This document shows positions 1-8,777 of a stretch of 37,268 nt of DNA, piece by piece (within the stretch, counting starts at the first letter, position 1; every line of letters starts with the position of its first letter). The notes beneath the pieces were generated by a model. It saw nothing but the letters and a program-made list of their open reading frames with translations, searched no databases and was not told where the DNA came from. The stretch comes from Cupriavidus cauae (GTDB taxonomy: Bacteria; Pseudomonadota; Gammaproteobacteria; Burkholderiales; Burkholderiaceae). The stretch is from NCBI RefSeq assembly GCF_008632125.1, contig NZ_VWRN01000043.1, forward strand, positions 1 to 37,268, written 5' to 3'. The translations under genes were made by a program, and so were the position numbers.

Positions 1-127
1 GGCCGCCAGCCCGCTGGCCTGGCGTGCGTTGTCGGCGTTCTGGCGCACCGTGCCGGTCAGCTCTTCCATGCTCGACGCCGTCTCTTCCAGCGAGGCCGCC
101 TGCTGCTCGGTGCGCTGCGACAGGTCG
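1..127. repeat. Direct repeat copy 1, shared by two chemoreceptor genes
   Basis: Bases 1-127 are identical to 1899-2025. One mismatch (C/T at 128 versus 2026) is followed by 12 more identical bases. Both copies code for the methylation-helix region of the receptor signalling domain. The repeat may continue beyond the window edge. Confidence 0.95.
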
Positions 128-1008
128 CTGTTGCCCGCGGCGATTTCACGCGAGGCCGCGGCGATCGACTCGGCCGCCGTCTTGAACTCCTGCACCATGC
201 CCGACAGTTGCAGCTGCATCTGCTTCATCGCGTACAGCATGCTGCCGCGGTCGCCGGCGCGCAGCTTGATCTCGGTCGAGAAGTCGCCGTCGGCGATACG
301 CGACGCGATCGAGGCCGCGTAGGCCGGCTCGCCGCCCAGCTGGCGCGACAGCGCGCGGGCCAGGAACACGCCGAGCAGCAGCGACACCGCCAGTCCGCCC
401 AGCACCAGCGCCAGCATCCACAGGCGCGAGCTTTCGTAGACCCCCTGGGCCTCTTCCATGTTGGCGCGGGCACCGGCGTCGCGGCGCTTGACCATGTTGA
501 ACATCAGCTCTTCGATCGCATGGCCATCCTTGAGCAGGGCCGTGCTTTCCTCGAAGACCTGGCTCTCGAACTGCGAGGTATCGAGCGGCTGGCGCGAGAC
601 CAGCTCGACATACTTGCCCATGCGGTCACGGTATGCCGGCAGCAGCGTGTCGAACTGCTTGAGCAGCGCCTGGCCCTGCTCGGTCTGGAACGAGTTGCGC
701 GCCTGCTTGATGCGCTCGTCGACCACGCCGAACGACTTCTCGATCAGCGTCTTCTCGGTCGTGCGTTCGCCCATCGTCGAGGCCGACAGCAGCGCGATCT
801 GCGCGCGGCTGGCGTACAGCAGGTTGATGTTGGCGTCCTGCACGGCCTTGAGCGCCTGCAGGTCGTTGTTGTAGATCCGGCTGGTCCACTCGGTCATCCG
901 GCCCATATTGACCACCCCCAGCAGGCCCATCGCCATGCCGATGACGGAAACGATCAGAAAGCCGACGACCAGCTTCGTCGCGACTCGCAGTTGCTTGAAC
1001 CATTGCAT
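1..1008 (-). CDS. Methyl-accepting chemotaxis protein, 3' end cut by window edge
   Basis: Transmembrane chemoreceptor that signals through CheW/CheA to the flagellar motor. 336 residues lie in the window, starting MQWFKQLRVATK and open to base 1. TM1 is about residues 12-33, a helical periplasmic ligand domain (four-helix-bundle type by look) about 34-195, TM2 about 196-217, a HAMP segment about 218-270, then the start of the methylated coiled coil ([20 protein letters not shown]). The start at 1008 is chosen because an AGAGG-type ribosome site precedes it and TM1 follows at once. It is the distal gene of the chemotaxis cluster, 248 nt after the Aer-like gene. Its last 127 bases here are identical to part of that neighbour. 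The ligand is unknown. Confidence 0.95.
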   Translation of the reverse strand, partial: MQWFKQLRVATKLVVGFLIVSVIGMAMGLLGVVNMGRMTEWTSRIYNNDLQALKAVQDANINLLYASRAQIALLSASTMGERTTEKTLIEKSFGVVDERIKQARNSFQTEQGQALLKQFDTLLPAYRDRMGKYVELVSRQPLDTSQFESQVFEESTALLKDGHAIEELMFNMVKRRDAGARANMEEAQGVYESSRLWMLALVLGGLAVSLLLGVFLARALSRQLGGEPAYAASIASRIADGDFSTEIKLRAGDRGSMLYAMKQMQLQLSGMVQEFKTAAESIAAASREIAAGNSDLSQRTEQQAASLEETASSMEELTGTVRQNADNARQASGLAA

Positions 1009-1256
1009 GAGAACTACCTCTTCTTCTGGATGACCGTCCGGCCGGATTGCGGCGCCGATCGTCGGGGATCGGGCGCCGCGCTTACCGGCTTCGTTGTAAT
1101 GCCGGGCGATGCTGCTGTCCGTGCTTCGATTGGGGCCGAGCCCTCTTGGGTCCGGCCTCCCTGTCCATCAATTACCCATCAAATACCTGTCAAGCGCCCA
1201 TCACCTGCGCATCCCGCGCGCATCGACTGCCTGCCCGATGGGCATCGGCCGGGCGC

Positions 1257-2912
1257 TTACGCGCGCGCCAGCCGCGGCGCCTCGGCCGGCTGCGCCGACG
1301 CAGCACGCGAACGCATCGGACGGGGCTCGGCCTTCAGGCTGACGCGGAACACCGCCACCGCGTCGCGCAGCCGCGCGGCCTGGTCTTCCAGCGAGCCGGC
1401 CGCGGCGGCGGCCTGCTCGACCAGCGCCGCGTTCTGCTGCGTGACCTCGTCCATCTGCGCCACTGCCTGGTTCACCTGCTCGATGCCCGAGCTCTGCTCG
1501 GCCGACGCCGCGCTGATCTCGCCCATGATGTCCGTCACGCGCTTGACCGCCTGCACGATCTCGCCCATCGTCTGCCCGGCCTGGCCCACCAGCGCCGAGC
1601 CGTTGTCCACCCGCGCCACCGTATCGCCGATCAGGCCCTTGATCTCCTTGGCCGCGTTGGCACTGCGCTGCGCCAGGCTGCGCACCTCGCCGGCCACCAC
1701 CGCGAAGCCGCGGCCCTGCTCGCCGGCTCGCGCCGCTTCCACCGCCGCGTTCAGCGCCAGGATGTTGGTCTGGAACGCGATGCCCTCGATCACGCCGATG
1801 ATGTCGACGATCTTCTTCGAGGCGCCGTTGATCTCGTCCATGGTCTGCACCACGCGGCCCACCACCTCGCCGCCCTTGACCGCGGTCTCGGAGGCATTGG
1901 CCGCCAGCCCGCTGGCCTGGCGTGCGTTGTCGGCGTTCTGGCGCACCGTGCCGGTCAGCTCTTCCATGCTCGACGCCGTCTCTTCCAGCGAGGCCGCCTG
2001 CTGCTCGGTGCGCTGCGACAGGTCGTTGTTGCCCGCGGCTACCTGGCGTGTCGCCGTGGCGATCGCGCTCATGCCTTCCTGGATTTCATGAACGACGGAC
2101 AGCAGGCTGCGCTGCATGGTCTGCATCGCCCTGGCGAGCGCGCCGATCTCGTCGTTGCTGGAGAACTCGTAGCGGGTGGCCAGGTCGCCTGCGCCCAGGC
2201 GCAGCGCGAAGTCCAGCATCTCGCGCATCGGCCGATGCACCATGGCCAGCAGCGCCGCGCCGGTGGCCATCGCCGACAGGCCGGCCAGCACGAAGCCGCC
2301 CCACAGCCACGACCGCAGTGCCGCGCGCGTCTGCGGTTCGGCCAGCAGTTCGAAGGCGACCAGCGCGGCGAGGAACCATGCCAGGCCCACGCCCTGCGAC
2401 AGCATGATGCGGCCGCGCAAACCCAGCCGGCGCAGGCCGTCGATCCAGCCCAGCGGCCCGCGGCGGACCACCACGCCCTCGCGGATGCGGATGCCGCCGG
2501 CGTTGCCCGAGCGGATGCGCGCATACGCGGCCTGCGCCGCCTCGATCTGCTCGGCGCTCGCCATCGACCGCACCGAGGTATAGCCGACGGTGTGGCCGTC
2601 GACGCGGGTCGGCGTCACCGTCGCGCTGACCCAGTAGTAGTCGCCGTTCTTGCGGCGGTTCTTGACCAGCCCGACCCACGAGCGGCCCGCCTGCAGCGTG
2701 CGCCACAGATCCTCGAAGGCCTCGGGCGGCATGTCGGGATGGCGCACCAGGTTGTGCGGCGCGCCGAGCAGTTCCTCGGCGGTGAAACCGCTGACCTCGA
2801 TGAACGCGCGGTTGGCGAAGGTGATGCGGCCCTTCAGGTCGGTGCGCGAGATCAGGTAATCGTTCGGCGCGAGCTTGTATTCGCGCGCGGTGACAGGCTG
2901 GTTGTTTCTCAT
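1257..2912 (-). CDS. aer: Aerotaxis receptor (PAS-HAMP-MCP), Aer-like
   Basis: Energy/redox taxis receptor, 551 residues. An N-terminal PAS domain (about 10-120, [19 protein letters not shown]) is followed by a linker with no periplasmic domain, a hydrophobic hairpin about 180-225 (two closely spaced TM segments), a HAMP region about 226-275, and the MCP signalling hairpin about 290-525 with the conserved tip segment ([22 protein letters not shown] type). The PAS carries R57-H58-P-D60 and W79, the positions I recall as part of the FAD pocket in E. coli Aer, so FAD binding is likely. It lies 37 nt downstream of cheW and is probably co-transcribed. It ends RLARA with no CheR-binding pentapeptide. 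Confidence 0.93.
   Translation of the reverse strand: MRNNQPVTAREYKLAPNDYLISRTDLKGRITFANRAFIEVSGFTAEELLGAPHNLVRHPDMPPEAFEDLWRTLQAGRSWVGLVKNRRKNGDYYWVSATVTPTRVDGHTVGYTSVRSMASAEQIEAAQAAYARIRSGNAGGIRIREGVVVRRGPLGWIDGLRRLGLRGRIMLSQGVGLAWFLAALVAFELLAEPQTRAALRSWLWGGFVLAGLSAMATGAALLAMVHRPMREMLDFALRLGAGDLATRYEFSSNDEIGALARAMQTMQRSLLSVVHEIQEGMSAIATATRQVAAGNNDLSQRTEQQAASLEETASSMEELTGTVRQNADNARQASGLAANASETAVKGGEVVGRVVQTMDEINGASKKIVDIIGVIEGIAFQTNILALNAAVEAARAGEQGRGFAVVAGEVRSLAQRSANAAKEIKGLIGDTVARVDNGSALVGQAGQTMGEIVQAVKRVTDIMGEISAASAEQSSGIEQVNQAVAQMDEVTQQNAALVEQAAAAAGSLEDQAARLRDAVAVFRVSLKAEPRPMRSRAASAQPAEAPRLARA
1899..2025. repeat. Direct repeat copy 2, shared by two chemoreceptor genes
   Basis: Second copy of the 127-bp identical block found at 1-127, inside the Aer-like signalling domain. 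At protein level the first difference is AGNSDLSQ versus AGNNDLSQ. Confidence 0.95.
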
Positions 2913-2949
2913 GACGTGGTGCTGCTGGAATTCGTTCGGGGCGCGCGCC

Positions 2950-3432
2950 TCAGGCCGCCGCGGCGGCTTCGATCGCGGCCAGTTCCTCGGTCGCCAGCAG
3001 CTTCTCGATATCGACCAGGATCAGCATGCGGTCCTCGATGGAGCCCAGGCCGCGGATGTATTCGGTGTCGAGGTTGCCGGAGAACTGCGGAGTAGGCTTG
3101 ATCTGGGCGGGGGTCAGCGTCAGCACGTCGGAGACGCCGTCGACGACGATGCCGGTGGTCCGATGGTTCAGGTCGACGATGATGACGACCGTGTACTGGT
3201 CGTAGCTGATCTTCTGCTGCTGGAATTTGATGCGCAGGTCGACGATCGGCACGATGATGCCGCGCAGGTTGATCACGCCCTTCAGATAGGCCGGCGCGTT
3301 GGCGATCTGCGTGACCGCCTCGTAGCCGCGGATTTCCTGCACCTTGAGGATGTCGACGCCGTATTCCTCGCGACCCAGCGTGAAGGCGAGAAACTCCTCG
3401 CCGCTTCCTTCGGTCTTGCTGCTGAGATTCAT
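2950..3432 (-). CDS. cheW: Chemotaxis coupling protein CheW
   Basis: Adaptor that bridges chemoreceptors to the kinase CheA. 160 residues, normal for the family. It is a single CheW domain from about residue 12 ([20 protein letters not shown]) through the conserved [13 protein letters not shown] segment near 55-67 to an alanine-rich C terminus. The start at 3432 has a CGGGAG ribosome site about 9 nt upstream. It lies 198 nt after the CheY-like gene and 37 nt before the Aer-like gene. No cheA, cheB or cheR is in the window, so this looks like an outlying part of a larger chemotaxis system. Confidence 0.96.
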   Translation of the reverse strand: MNLSSKTEGSGEEFLAFTLGREEYGVDILKVQEIRGYEAVTQIANAPAYLKGVINLRGIIVPIVDLRIKFQQQKISYDQYTVVIIVDLNHRTTGIVVDGVSDVLTLTPAQIKPTPQFSGNLDTEYIRGLGSIEDRMLILVDIEKLLATEELAAIEAAAAA

Positions 3433-3630
3433 CTTGCGCTCCCGCTCCCCGGTTGTGGCCGTCGTTGCACGCTGGCGGAGTGCACCCCAACCGGCCCGAC
3501 TGCCTTTTTTGGCGACTGCAACTGCATGGCGATGGCGCGGCCACTGGCCGCGCCCGCGAACGGCGCGCCTCGCCCCTTGCTGGTTATCGGCAGTTCCGAT
3601 GCGCGGCTGAAGGGTCGGAAGCGGCCGGCA

Positions 3631-4026
3631 TTACCCCTCTTCGGAGGGGGATAGCAGCGCGGCGACCGACTGCATCAGCTGGTCGGGATCGAAGGGCTTG
3701 GGCAGGAAGCCGCTGGCGCCGGCCTCGCGGGCCTGGGCGCGGATCTGGCCGTCGGCCTCGGTCGTCAGCATCAGGATCGGCATCGCGGCATAGCGCGGCG
3801 TGGCGCGCAGCCGGCGGATCAGCGTCAGGCCGTCCATGCCGGGCATCACCTGGTCGGTGACCAGCATGCCGAACGGCTGCGCCTGCGGTGCGGCCTCGGC
3901 CGCCGCGTGCGCCTCGTCGCCGTCGGCTGCCTCGGCGACGTCGTAGCCGCCGGCGCGCAGGCAGGCGGCGATCATGCGACGCAGGGAAGGCGAATCGTCG
4001 ACGACAAGAATGCGTTGAGCTGGCAT
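3631..4026 (-). CDS. CheY-like single-domain response regulator
   Basis: Stand-alone receiver domain of 131 residues. The phosphorylation pocket is complete: D10-D11, phospho-acceptor D58 (VTDQVMPGMDG), T88/T89 and K110-P111. There is no output domain, so it should act by protein contact, as CheY does on the motor or as a phosphate sink. The reading frame stays open upstream to 4182, but the start at 4026 is chosen because GAGGTAG lies about 9 nt before it and the receiver fold begins right after (MPAQRILVVDD). First gene after the sigma-28-like promoter and upstream of cheW, which supports a chemotaxis role. It could instead be a PilG/CheY3-type regulator. Confidence 0.93.
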   Translation of the reverse strand: MPAQRILVVDDSPSLRRMIAACLRAGGYDVAEAADGDEAHAAAEAAPQAQPFGMLVTDQVMPGMDGLTLIRRLRATPRYAAMPILMLTTEADGQIRAQAREAGASGFLPKPFDPDQLMQSVAALLSPSEEG

Positions 4027-4188
4027 GGCGGCTACCTCGAAACGGCGGCGGATCGGCCGGCAGGCGGCGTGGGGCGATCCGTGTTCTGTGCTGGTCGGCG
4101 CCGGCCCCTGCCGGCGCATCGCTGCGGCGCGTGCCGCCATATCGGACCGGAATCGGTCCCATACCGCGACGCTGTGCGCCAATCAGGC

Positions 4189-4216
4189 TTATCGGCGGGC
4201 GGGCGTGCTTCCTTTA
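4189..4216 (-). promoter_or_regulatory. Putative sigma-28 (FliA) flagellar promoter
   Basis: On the minus strand TAAA (4216-4213) is followed after 16 nt by a perfect GCCGATAA (4196-4189). The FliA consensus is TAAA-N15-GCCGATAA, so only the spacing is one base long. It lies about 160 nt upstream of the CheY-like start and points into the chemotaxis cluster. Confidence 0.75.
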
Positions 4217-4258
4217 GCGGGTGTGTTGCGGGGGCAAGGCGTTCACGGCGCGAAGCGT

Positions 4259-4446
4259 TGAGTGGCGCGGCGGGTAATCGGCGCGCGCGTTCAGCGGGGC
4301 GGGGGGTTGTCGGCGCGGGCGGTCAGCGGGGCGGAGCGTTGTCGGCGCGGGCTCAGCGGGGCGGAGCGTTGTCGGCGCGGACGCTCAGCGGGGCGGAGGG
4401 TTGTCGGCGCGGACGTTCAGCGGGGCGGGGGTTGTCGCGCTGCCGG
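4259..4446. repeat. Tandem repeat array, 30-32 bp period
   Basis: Units begin with TCAGCGGGGCGG at 4291, 4323, 4353, 4385 and 4417 (steps 32, 30, 32, 32), each followed by a GTTGTCGGCGCGG-like half. A degenerate unit starts near 4259. The array ends exactly at the stop codon of the EAL gene, whose own TCAGCGGCGGGG (4447) resembles the unit start. It fills the gap between the EAL gene and the chemotaxis promoter. I see no hairpin with a T run in it. Confidence 0.9.
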
Positions 4447-6390
4447 TCAGCGGCGGGGGCTGGACAGCAGGTCGGCGAAGCCGCTCGCTTCCATCGGACG
4501 GGCCAGCAGATAACCCTGGACTTCGTCGCAGCCCATGCGCGCCAGGATGTCGAGCTGGGCCTGCGATTCGACGCCTTCGGCCACCACGCGCATGCGCAGC
4601 TCGTGCGCCAGCGCCACCATCGAACCGACGATGGCGCGGCCCTGCGGGTCCGACTCCAGGCCGCCGATCAGCGTACGGTCGATCTTCAGTGTGCCGACCC
4701 GCAGCCGTTTCAGATAGCCCAGGCTGGAATAGCCGCTGCCGAAGTCGTCCAGCGCGACGTGGATGCCGAGCGCCTGCAGTTCGGCCAGCGTCTCCAGCGA
4801 TTGCGCGATGTCCTTCATCGCCGCCGTCTCGGTGATCTCGAGCGTGACGGCCGACGGCGGAATGTCGTGCTGGTGGATCTGCTCGAGCAGGTACTGCGGG
4901 AAATCGCGGCTGGCAAAACGCAGCCCGGACACGTTGATGGCAACCGGCACCACCGGCAGGCCGGCGTCCTGCCACTCGCGCACCTGGCGGCAGACACTGG
5001 CGATGACCCAGTCGTCGAGCTTGTCGATCTGCCCGGACTGCTCGGCCACCATGATGAATTCGGCCGGATTGACCGCGCCGAGCGTCGGATGGCGCCAGCG
5101 GCAGAGCGCCTCGGCGCCCACCACCGTGCGCGCGTCGACGTCGAACTTGGGCTGGTATTCGAGCGACAGGCCGTCGTCCTGGATCGCCAGCCAGAGATCG
5201 CGGCGGATCACGCGCATGCGGCGCGCGCGCTCTCCCGCCGCGGAATTGAAGGTGCGCACCTGGTTCGAGCCGGACTCGCGCGCCTCGGACAGGCTGACGC
5301 GCGCGGCCTGCATCAGCGCCTCCGAGCTCTGCGCGTCGCGCGGATAGACCGCGATGCCGATATTGACGCCGATCTGCATCTGCAGGCCGCGCGCGGTGAC
5401 GAACTCGGAGATCGAAGCCAGCACGCGCGAGCCGAGCTCGTGCGCGCGATTGGAGTTCAGCAGCGCCGGTACGCCGACCGCGAACTCGTCGCGGGCCAGC
5501 CGGGCCAGGAAGTCGTGCGGTTCGAGCGCGGCCTGGGCCAGCACGCTGGCGTCCTGCGCCAGGATGTCGTCGGCGCGCACCTCGAATACCTCGTCGACCT
5601 CGCGGAAGTCGGCAATATGGATCAGCAGCACGGCGCAACTGGTCTCGGCCAGGCGCGCATGCGCGATCGACTGGTCGAGCCAGCGCGCGAACGCGGCGCG
5701 ATCGGGCACGTCGGTGGCCACGCTGTATTCGCCGACCGTCGCCTGGCCGCGCCCCACGGGGCGGACCGTCAGCCGGCCGGGGATGCGGCCATTGAGCCGG
5801 CGCACGATCCGCGTGGGCAATCCCGGCGGCGCGCTGCTGCGCTCGCCGTCGGGTTCGCCGGACTCGTTCAGCAGGACGTCGCGCTCGCGCTGCGGCGCCT
5901 GGCGGCGCTCCGACAGCCACAACAGCGCGAATGCCGCCGTGCCGAGCACGGCCAGGCCGAGGCCGAACCACGCCGGATGCAGCAGATTCATCGCCTCGAT
6001 GCAGGCGGTGCGCGAGCTGGAACCGCCGCACTGGTGACCGAGCCCGATCCCGGCCGCGGCGATCACGCCGGCGCCGGCGAGCGTCGCCAGCATCGCGGCA
6101 CCGCGCCAATACGCCAGCGCGCGGTGCAGCCATTGCGCCAGCACCGTCGTGGCGATACCGCCGACCAGTGCGGCCAGCGCCTGCGACCACTCCGCCGATC
6201 CCCGCACCGAACCGGACAGCAGCACGACCCAGGCCGGCAGGCCGACCGACGCCTGCGACATCAGTCCCGCGGTCAGGGCCATCATGCGGCCGGGCCATCC
6301 CGCTCCATCGCGGCCGCGGCCGGTAGCGCGAAGGCCGAGGCCGACGGCGATGCCGAGCAGGATGGCGAGCAGCAGAACGCTAAAACTCAT
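4447..6390 (-). CDS. Membrane-bound degenerate GGDEF / EAL c-di-GMP phosphodiesterase
   Basis: Predicted cyclic-di-GMP hydrolase of 647 residues. The N terminus is hydrophobic with about five membrane segments in residues 4-160, a sensor region I cannot assign. A GGDEF-type domain follows (about 225-385), but its active-site motif reads ARDEF (299-303), so cyclase activity is unlikely and a GTP-sensing role is possible. The C-terminal EAL domain (about 395-640) keeps EAL at 427-429, the Asn of VAINVSG, the Glu of LEITE, and DDFGSGYSSL, so it should be catalytic. The gene stands alone, reading toward the flagellar/chemotaxis cluster, which suits control of motility versus sessile growth. Confidence 0.92.
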   Translation of the reverse strand: MSFSVLLLAILLGIAVGLGLRATGRGRDGAGWPGRMMALTAGLMSQASVGLPAWVVLLSGSVRGSAEWSQALAALVGGIATTVLAQWLHRALAYWRGAAMLATLAGAGVIAAAGIGLGHQCGGSSSRTACIEAMNLLHPAWFGLGLAVLGTAAFALLWLSERRQAPQRERDVLLNESGEPDGERSSAPPGLPTRIVRRLNGRIPGRLTVRPVGRGQATVGEYSVATDVPDRAAFARWLDQSIAHARLAETSCAVLLIHIADFREVDEVFEVRADDILAQDASVLAQAALEPHDFLARLARDEFAVGVPALLNSNRAHELGSRVLASISEFVTARGLQMQIGVNIGIAVYPRDAQSSEALMQAARVSLSEARESGSNQVRTFNSAAGERARRMRVIRRDLWLAIQDDGLSLEYQPKFDVDARTVVGAEALCRWRHPTLGAVNPAEFIMVAEQSGQIDKLDDWVIASVCRQVREWQDAGLPVVPVAINVSGLRFASRDFPQYLLEQIHQHDIPPSAVTLEITETAAMKDIAQSLETLAELQALGIHVALDDFGSGYSSLGYLKRLRVGTLKIDRTLIGGLESDPQGRAIVGSMVALAHELRMRVVAEGVESQAQLDILARMGCDEVQGYLLARPMEASGFADLLSSPRR

Positions 6391-7079
6391 ATCGAAGGGG
6401 GCGCTGCGGAATGCGTGTGGGTGGTGCCGTCAGGCTCCGGCCGGGAGGCCGGTGACGGAAACCCCGCGGTATTGCGGAACCGCGTGAAGCGCGGCAAATC
6501 TTGGTGCGGGACCCGGGCGCACGGCCGGCGCGCCGGCTGCGATCGGCGGTCGGCTCGACACCGCCCGGGACGTTAGCACAGCCGCCACGCGTAGTGCACG
6601 CAGCGTCACCTTATTGCAACGAGAGCCGCCTCGCGGAGTCGCCCGAAGCCCGGCTTCGCCGGCGCTGGCGGCAGGCCGCGCGGAGGCAATCGACGACGAA
6701 GACAAGACAAAGCGGCACAAGGACATGGGACGACTCGGATCGATCAGTAGCGGCGGACAGCCCGCCAACACGCCGGGCGACAGCCCATGCTGAGGGGATA
6801 TCGACCGCTGGCGGGGATTACTTGAATCGGGGAATGGCCGTGGCGGCACCCGCAGGGATGCGGCACGCGACGCGCCAGGGCATGGAAACCCAACCACCAC
6901 AACATCGCATCCGTTTTACCGCGCCATATTGCTCAAAACGAAAGCGGCAAGCGAAAGACCCGAAGCAAACGCCTCCACCAAGGCGGGCCAGCCACGCGGC
7001 AAACATGCGGAAATACGATCAAGACGGCTGGCGGTGACAGAGTGACCTCGAAAAAGTTCACCTTGAAAGGTTTCGTGAT
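6391..7079. other. Long gene-free gap between EAL gene and H-NS gene
   Basis: About 690 bp between divergent genes. Open frames here (for example 6501-7037 plus, 6430-6900 minus) lack ribosome sites, known domains and normal protein composition. The right-hand 150 bp is richer in A/T than the surroundings. I found no RNA gene or repeat in it. Confidence 0.6.
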
Positions 7080-7145
7080 CGATTTTGTCAAAAATCGGTT
7101 TCAACCTGCGCCGGCATTTGCATCGCTAACGCAGGCCGTTATAAT
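7080..7145 (+). promoter_or_regulatory. Promoter region of the H-NS family gene, with AT-rich palindrome
   Basis: A perfect TATAAT lies at 7140-7145 with TTTGCA at 7117-7122, spacing 17. Upstream, CGATTTT (7080-7086) and AAAATCG (7091-7097) form an AT-rich inverted repeat. H-NS family genes often repress themselves at such curved AT-rich sites. That autoregulation is inference here. Confidence 0.65.
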
Positions 7146-7186
7146 TCATGCCGTTCATCTCGCCCACCGTAATCAGAGGTCTCAAA

Positions 7187-7492
7187 ATGGCAACCTATCA
7201 GGAAATCGTTCAGAAAATCAACGAATTGCAGAAGCAAGCCGAAGAGATCAAGGCACGAGAGCAAGCTGCGGTAATCGACGATATCCGCAAGAAAATCGAA
7301 GAATATGGCTTGACCGCAGAAGATCTGGGTTTTGGCAGCAAGGCGGTACCCAGCAAGAAAACCGCGCGCAAGGTGCCGGTCCGTTACCGCGACAGCGCCG
7401 GCAATACCTGGACCGGCCGCGGCAAGCGCCCGGGCTGGCTGACCCAGGCGCTGGCCTCCGGTAAATCGATCGACGACTTCCTGGTGCGATAA
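7187..7492 (+). CDS. H-NS family nucleoid-associated protein
   Basis: DNA-binding silencer of AT-rich DNA, 101 residues, the usual size of short Burkholderiaceae H-NS paralogs. The N-terminal half (about 1-45, YQEIVQKINELQKQAEEIKA) is a coiled-coil oligomerisation region. The C-terminal domain has the H-NS DNA-binding signature YRDSAGNTWTGRGKRPGWL (about 66-84), with the GRGKRP loop that inserts in the minor groove. The start at 7187 is preferred over 7148 because AGAGGT lies 6 nt upstream and the family start MATYQEI follows. Single gene with its own promoter and a strong terminator downstream. Confidence 0.95.
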   Translation: MATYQEIVQKINELQKQAEEIKAREQAAVIDDIRKKIEEYGLTAEDLGFGSKAVPSKKTARKVPVRYRDSAGNTWTGRGKRPGWLTQALASGKSIDDFLVR

Positions 7493-7574
7493 ACGCAGCG
7501 CCTGCCGGGCGCCTCTCGGCGTCGCCGCGCCAGAGCGGAAGTCCTCACCGGGTTTCCCGGCAGCCGTGCGCAAT

Positions 7575-7611
7575 AAAAAACCGGGCCCCTTCCCTTGGGG
7601 CCCGGTTTTTT
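7575..7611. terminator. Bidirectional rho-independent terminator
   Basis: A perfect 15-bp inverted repeat (AAAAAACCGGGCCCC at 7575-7589, GGGGCCCGGTTTTTT at 7597-7611) with a 7-nt loop. A/T runs on both sides let it end transcription of the H-NS gene (plus) and galE (minus). Confidence 0.95.
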
Positions 7612-7701
7612 ATGGTCACGACAATCCGCCAATCGCGGCGCGCCGGGCGAACGTCGGTGTCCGTGGCCACCGTCGCCGCCATCGACCATCGCGATCGTGA
7701 A

Positions 7702-8721
7702 TCAGGACGCAAACCCCAACGGATTCATCGACTGCCAGCGCCACGAATCCGCGCACATCCGGTCCAGGTCATGGCGTGCCTGCCAGCCGAGCAGGCGCTG
7801 CGCCAATGCCGGATCCGCGTAGCACGAGGCAATATCGCCGGGGCGGCGCGCGACGATTTCATAGGGAATCGGTTTGCCGCTCGCGCGCCGATACGCCTCC
7901 ACCACCTCCAGCACGCTATAACCGCGGCCGGTTCCCAGATTGACCGTCATCCCCTCGCCGCGCTCGTTCAAATAACGCAGCGCCGCCAGATGGCCGTCGG
8001 CCAGGTCGCAGACGTGAATGTAGTCGCGCACCCCGGTGCCATCCGCGGTCGGATAGTCACCGCCGAACACCATCAGGCGCTCCCGGCGGCCGGCCGCCAC
8101 CTGAGCCACATAGGGCATCAGATTGTTCGGCACGCCGCCCGGATCCTCGCCGATCAGGCCGCTTTCGTGTGCGCCGACCGGATTGAAATAGCGCAGATAG
8201 GCAATTCGCCAGTGCGGATCGGCGCGCTCGAGGTCGCGCAGGATCTGCTCGCCCATCAGCTTGGTCTGCCCGTAGGGATTGGTCGCCGACAGCGGAAATT
8301 CCTCGCGGATCGGCACCGTATGCGGATTGCCGTAGACAGTGGCCGAGGAACTGAATACCAGCGTCTTGACGTCGGCCGCCTGCATCGCCGCGCACAGCGT
8401 CAGCAGGCCGTTCAGATTGTTGTCGTAGTAGGCGAGCGGCTGCGCCACCGATTCGCCGACCGCCTTGAGCGCGGCGAAATGGATCGCGCCGCCGATCTTG
8501 CGCTCGGCGAACAGGCGGTCCAGCAGCGCGCGATCGCGCACGTCGCCCTCGACGAACTCCGGCGTCTTGCCGGAAATGGTGGCGATCCGTTCGACCACCG
8601 CGCGATTGCTGTTCGACAGGTTGTCCAGGCCGACCACGTCGTAGCCGGCCGCGAGCAGTGCAACCCAGGTATGCGAAGCGATATAGCCGGTGGCACCGGT
8701 CAGCAGCAGAGTGTCTGGCAT
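7702..8721 (-). CDS. galE: UDP-glucose 4-epimerase
   Basis: Interconverts UDP-glucose and UDP-galactose for surface polysaccharides and galactose use. 339 residues, standard length. Extended SDR fold with N-terminal NAD loop TGATGYIASH (third motif glycine replaced by A15), DNLSNS after beta-2, SSSATVYG with the catalytic serine near 124-126, and Y150-GQT-K154. The LRYFNPVGAH and GTGVRDYIHVCDLADGH segments are diagnostic of GalE. The frame is open to 8766, but start 8721 matches the family start (MPDTLLLTG); no clear ribosome site is seen for either. It ends at the shared terminator and lies 56 nt after the integrase-like gene, so the two may be co-transcribed. Confidence 0.96.
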   Translation of the reverse strand: MPDTLLLTGATGYIASHTWVALLAAGYDVVGLDNLSNSNRAVVERIATISGKTPEFVEGDVRDRALLDRLFAERKIGGAIHFAALKAVGESVAQPLAYYDNNLNGLLTLCAAMQAADVKTLVFSSSATVYGNPHTVPIREEFPLSATNPYGQTKLMGEQILRDLERADPHWRIAYLRYFNPVGAHESGLIGEDPGGVPNNLMPYVAQVAAGRRERLMVFGGDYPTADGTGVRDYIHVCDLADGHLAALRYLNERGEGMTVNLGTGRGYSVLEVVEAYRRASGKPIPYEIVARRPGDIASCYADPALAQRLLGWQARHDLDRMCADSWRWQSMNPLGFAS

Positions 8722-8777
8722 CGTGAACTTGATCGATTGAGAAGGCGGACGGCGCCGGGCCGCCACGGTCAGGGGCG

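Noticed and set aside
208..3095. Very long plus-strand open frames opposite the chemotaxis genes
   Set aside because: They are antisense shadows of high-GC genes: His/Arg/Leu-rich, no domains, no ribosome sites, while the minus strand codes clear CheW and receptor proteins.
3907..6576. 889-residue plus-strand frame and 637-residue minus frame over the EAL gene
   Set aside because: Both are other frames of the EAL gene, which alone shows EAL, DDFGSGYSSL and membrane segments.
6501..7037. 178-residue plus-strand frame in the gap before the H-NS gene
   Set aside because: Low-quality Arg/Pro composition, no ribosome site, no recognisable domain.
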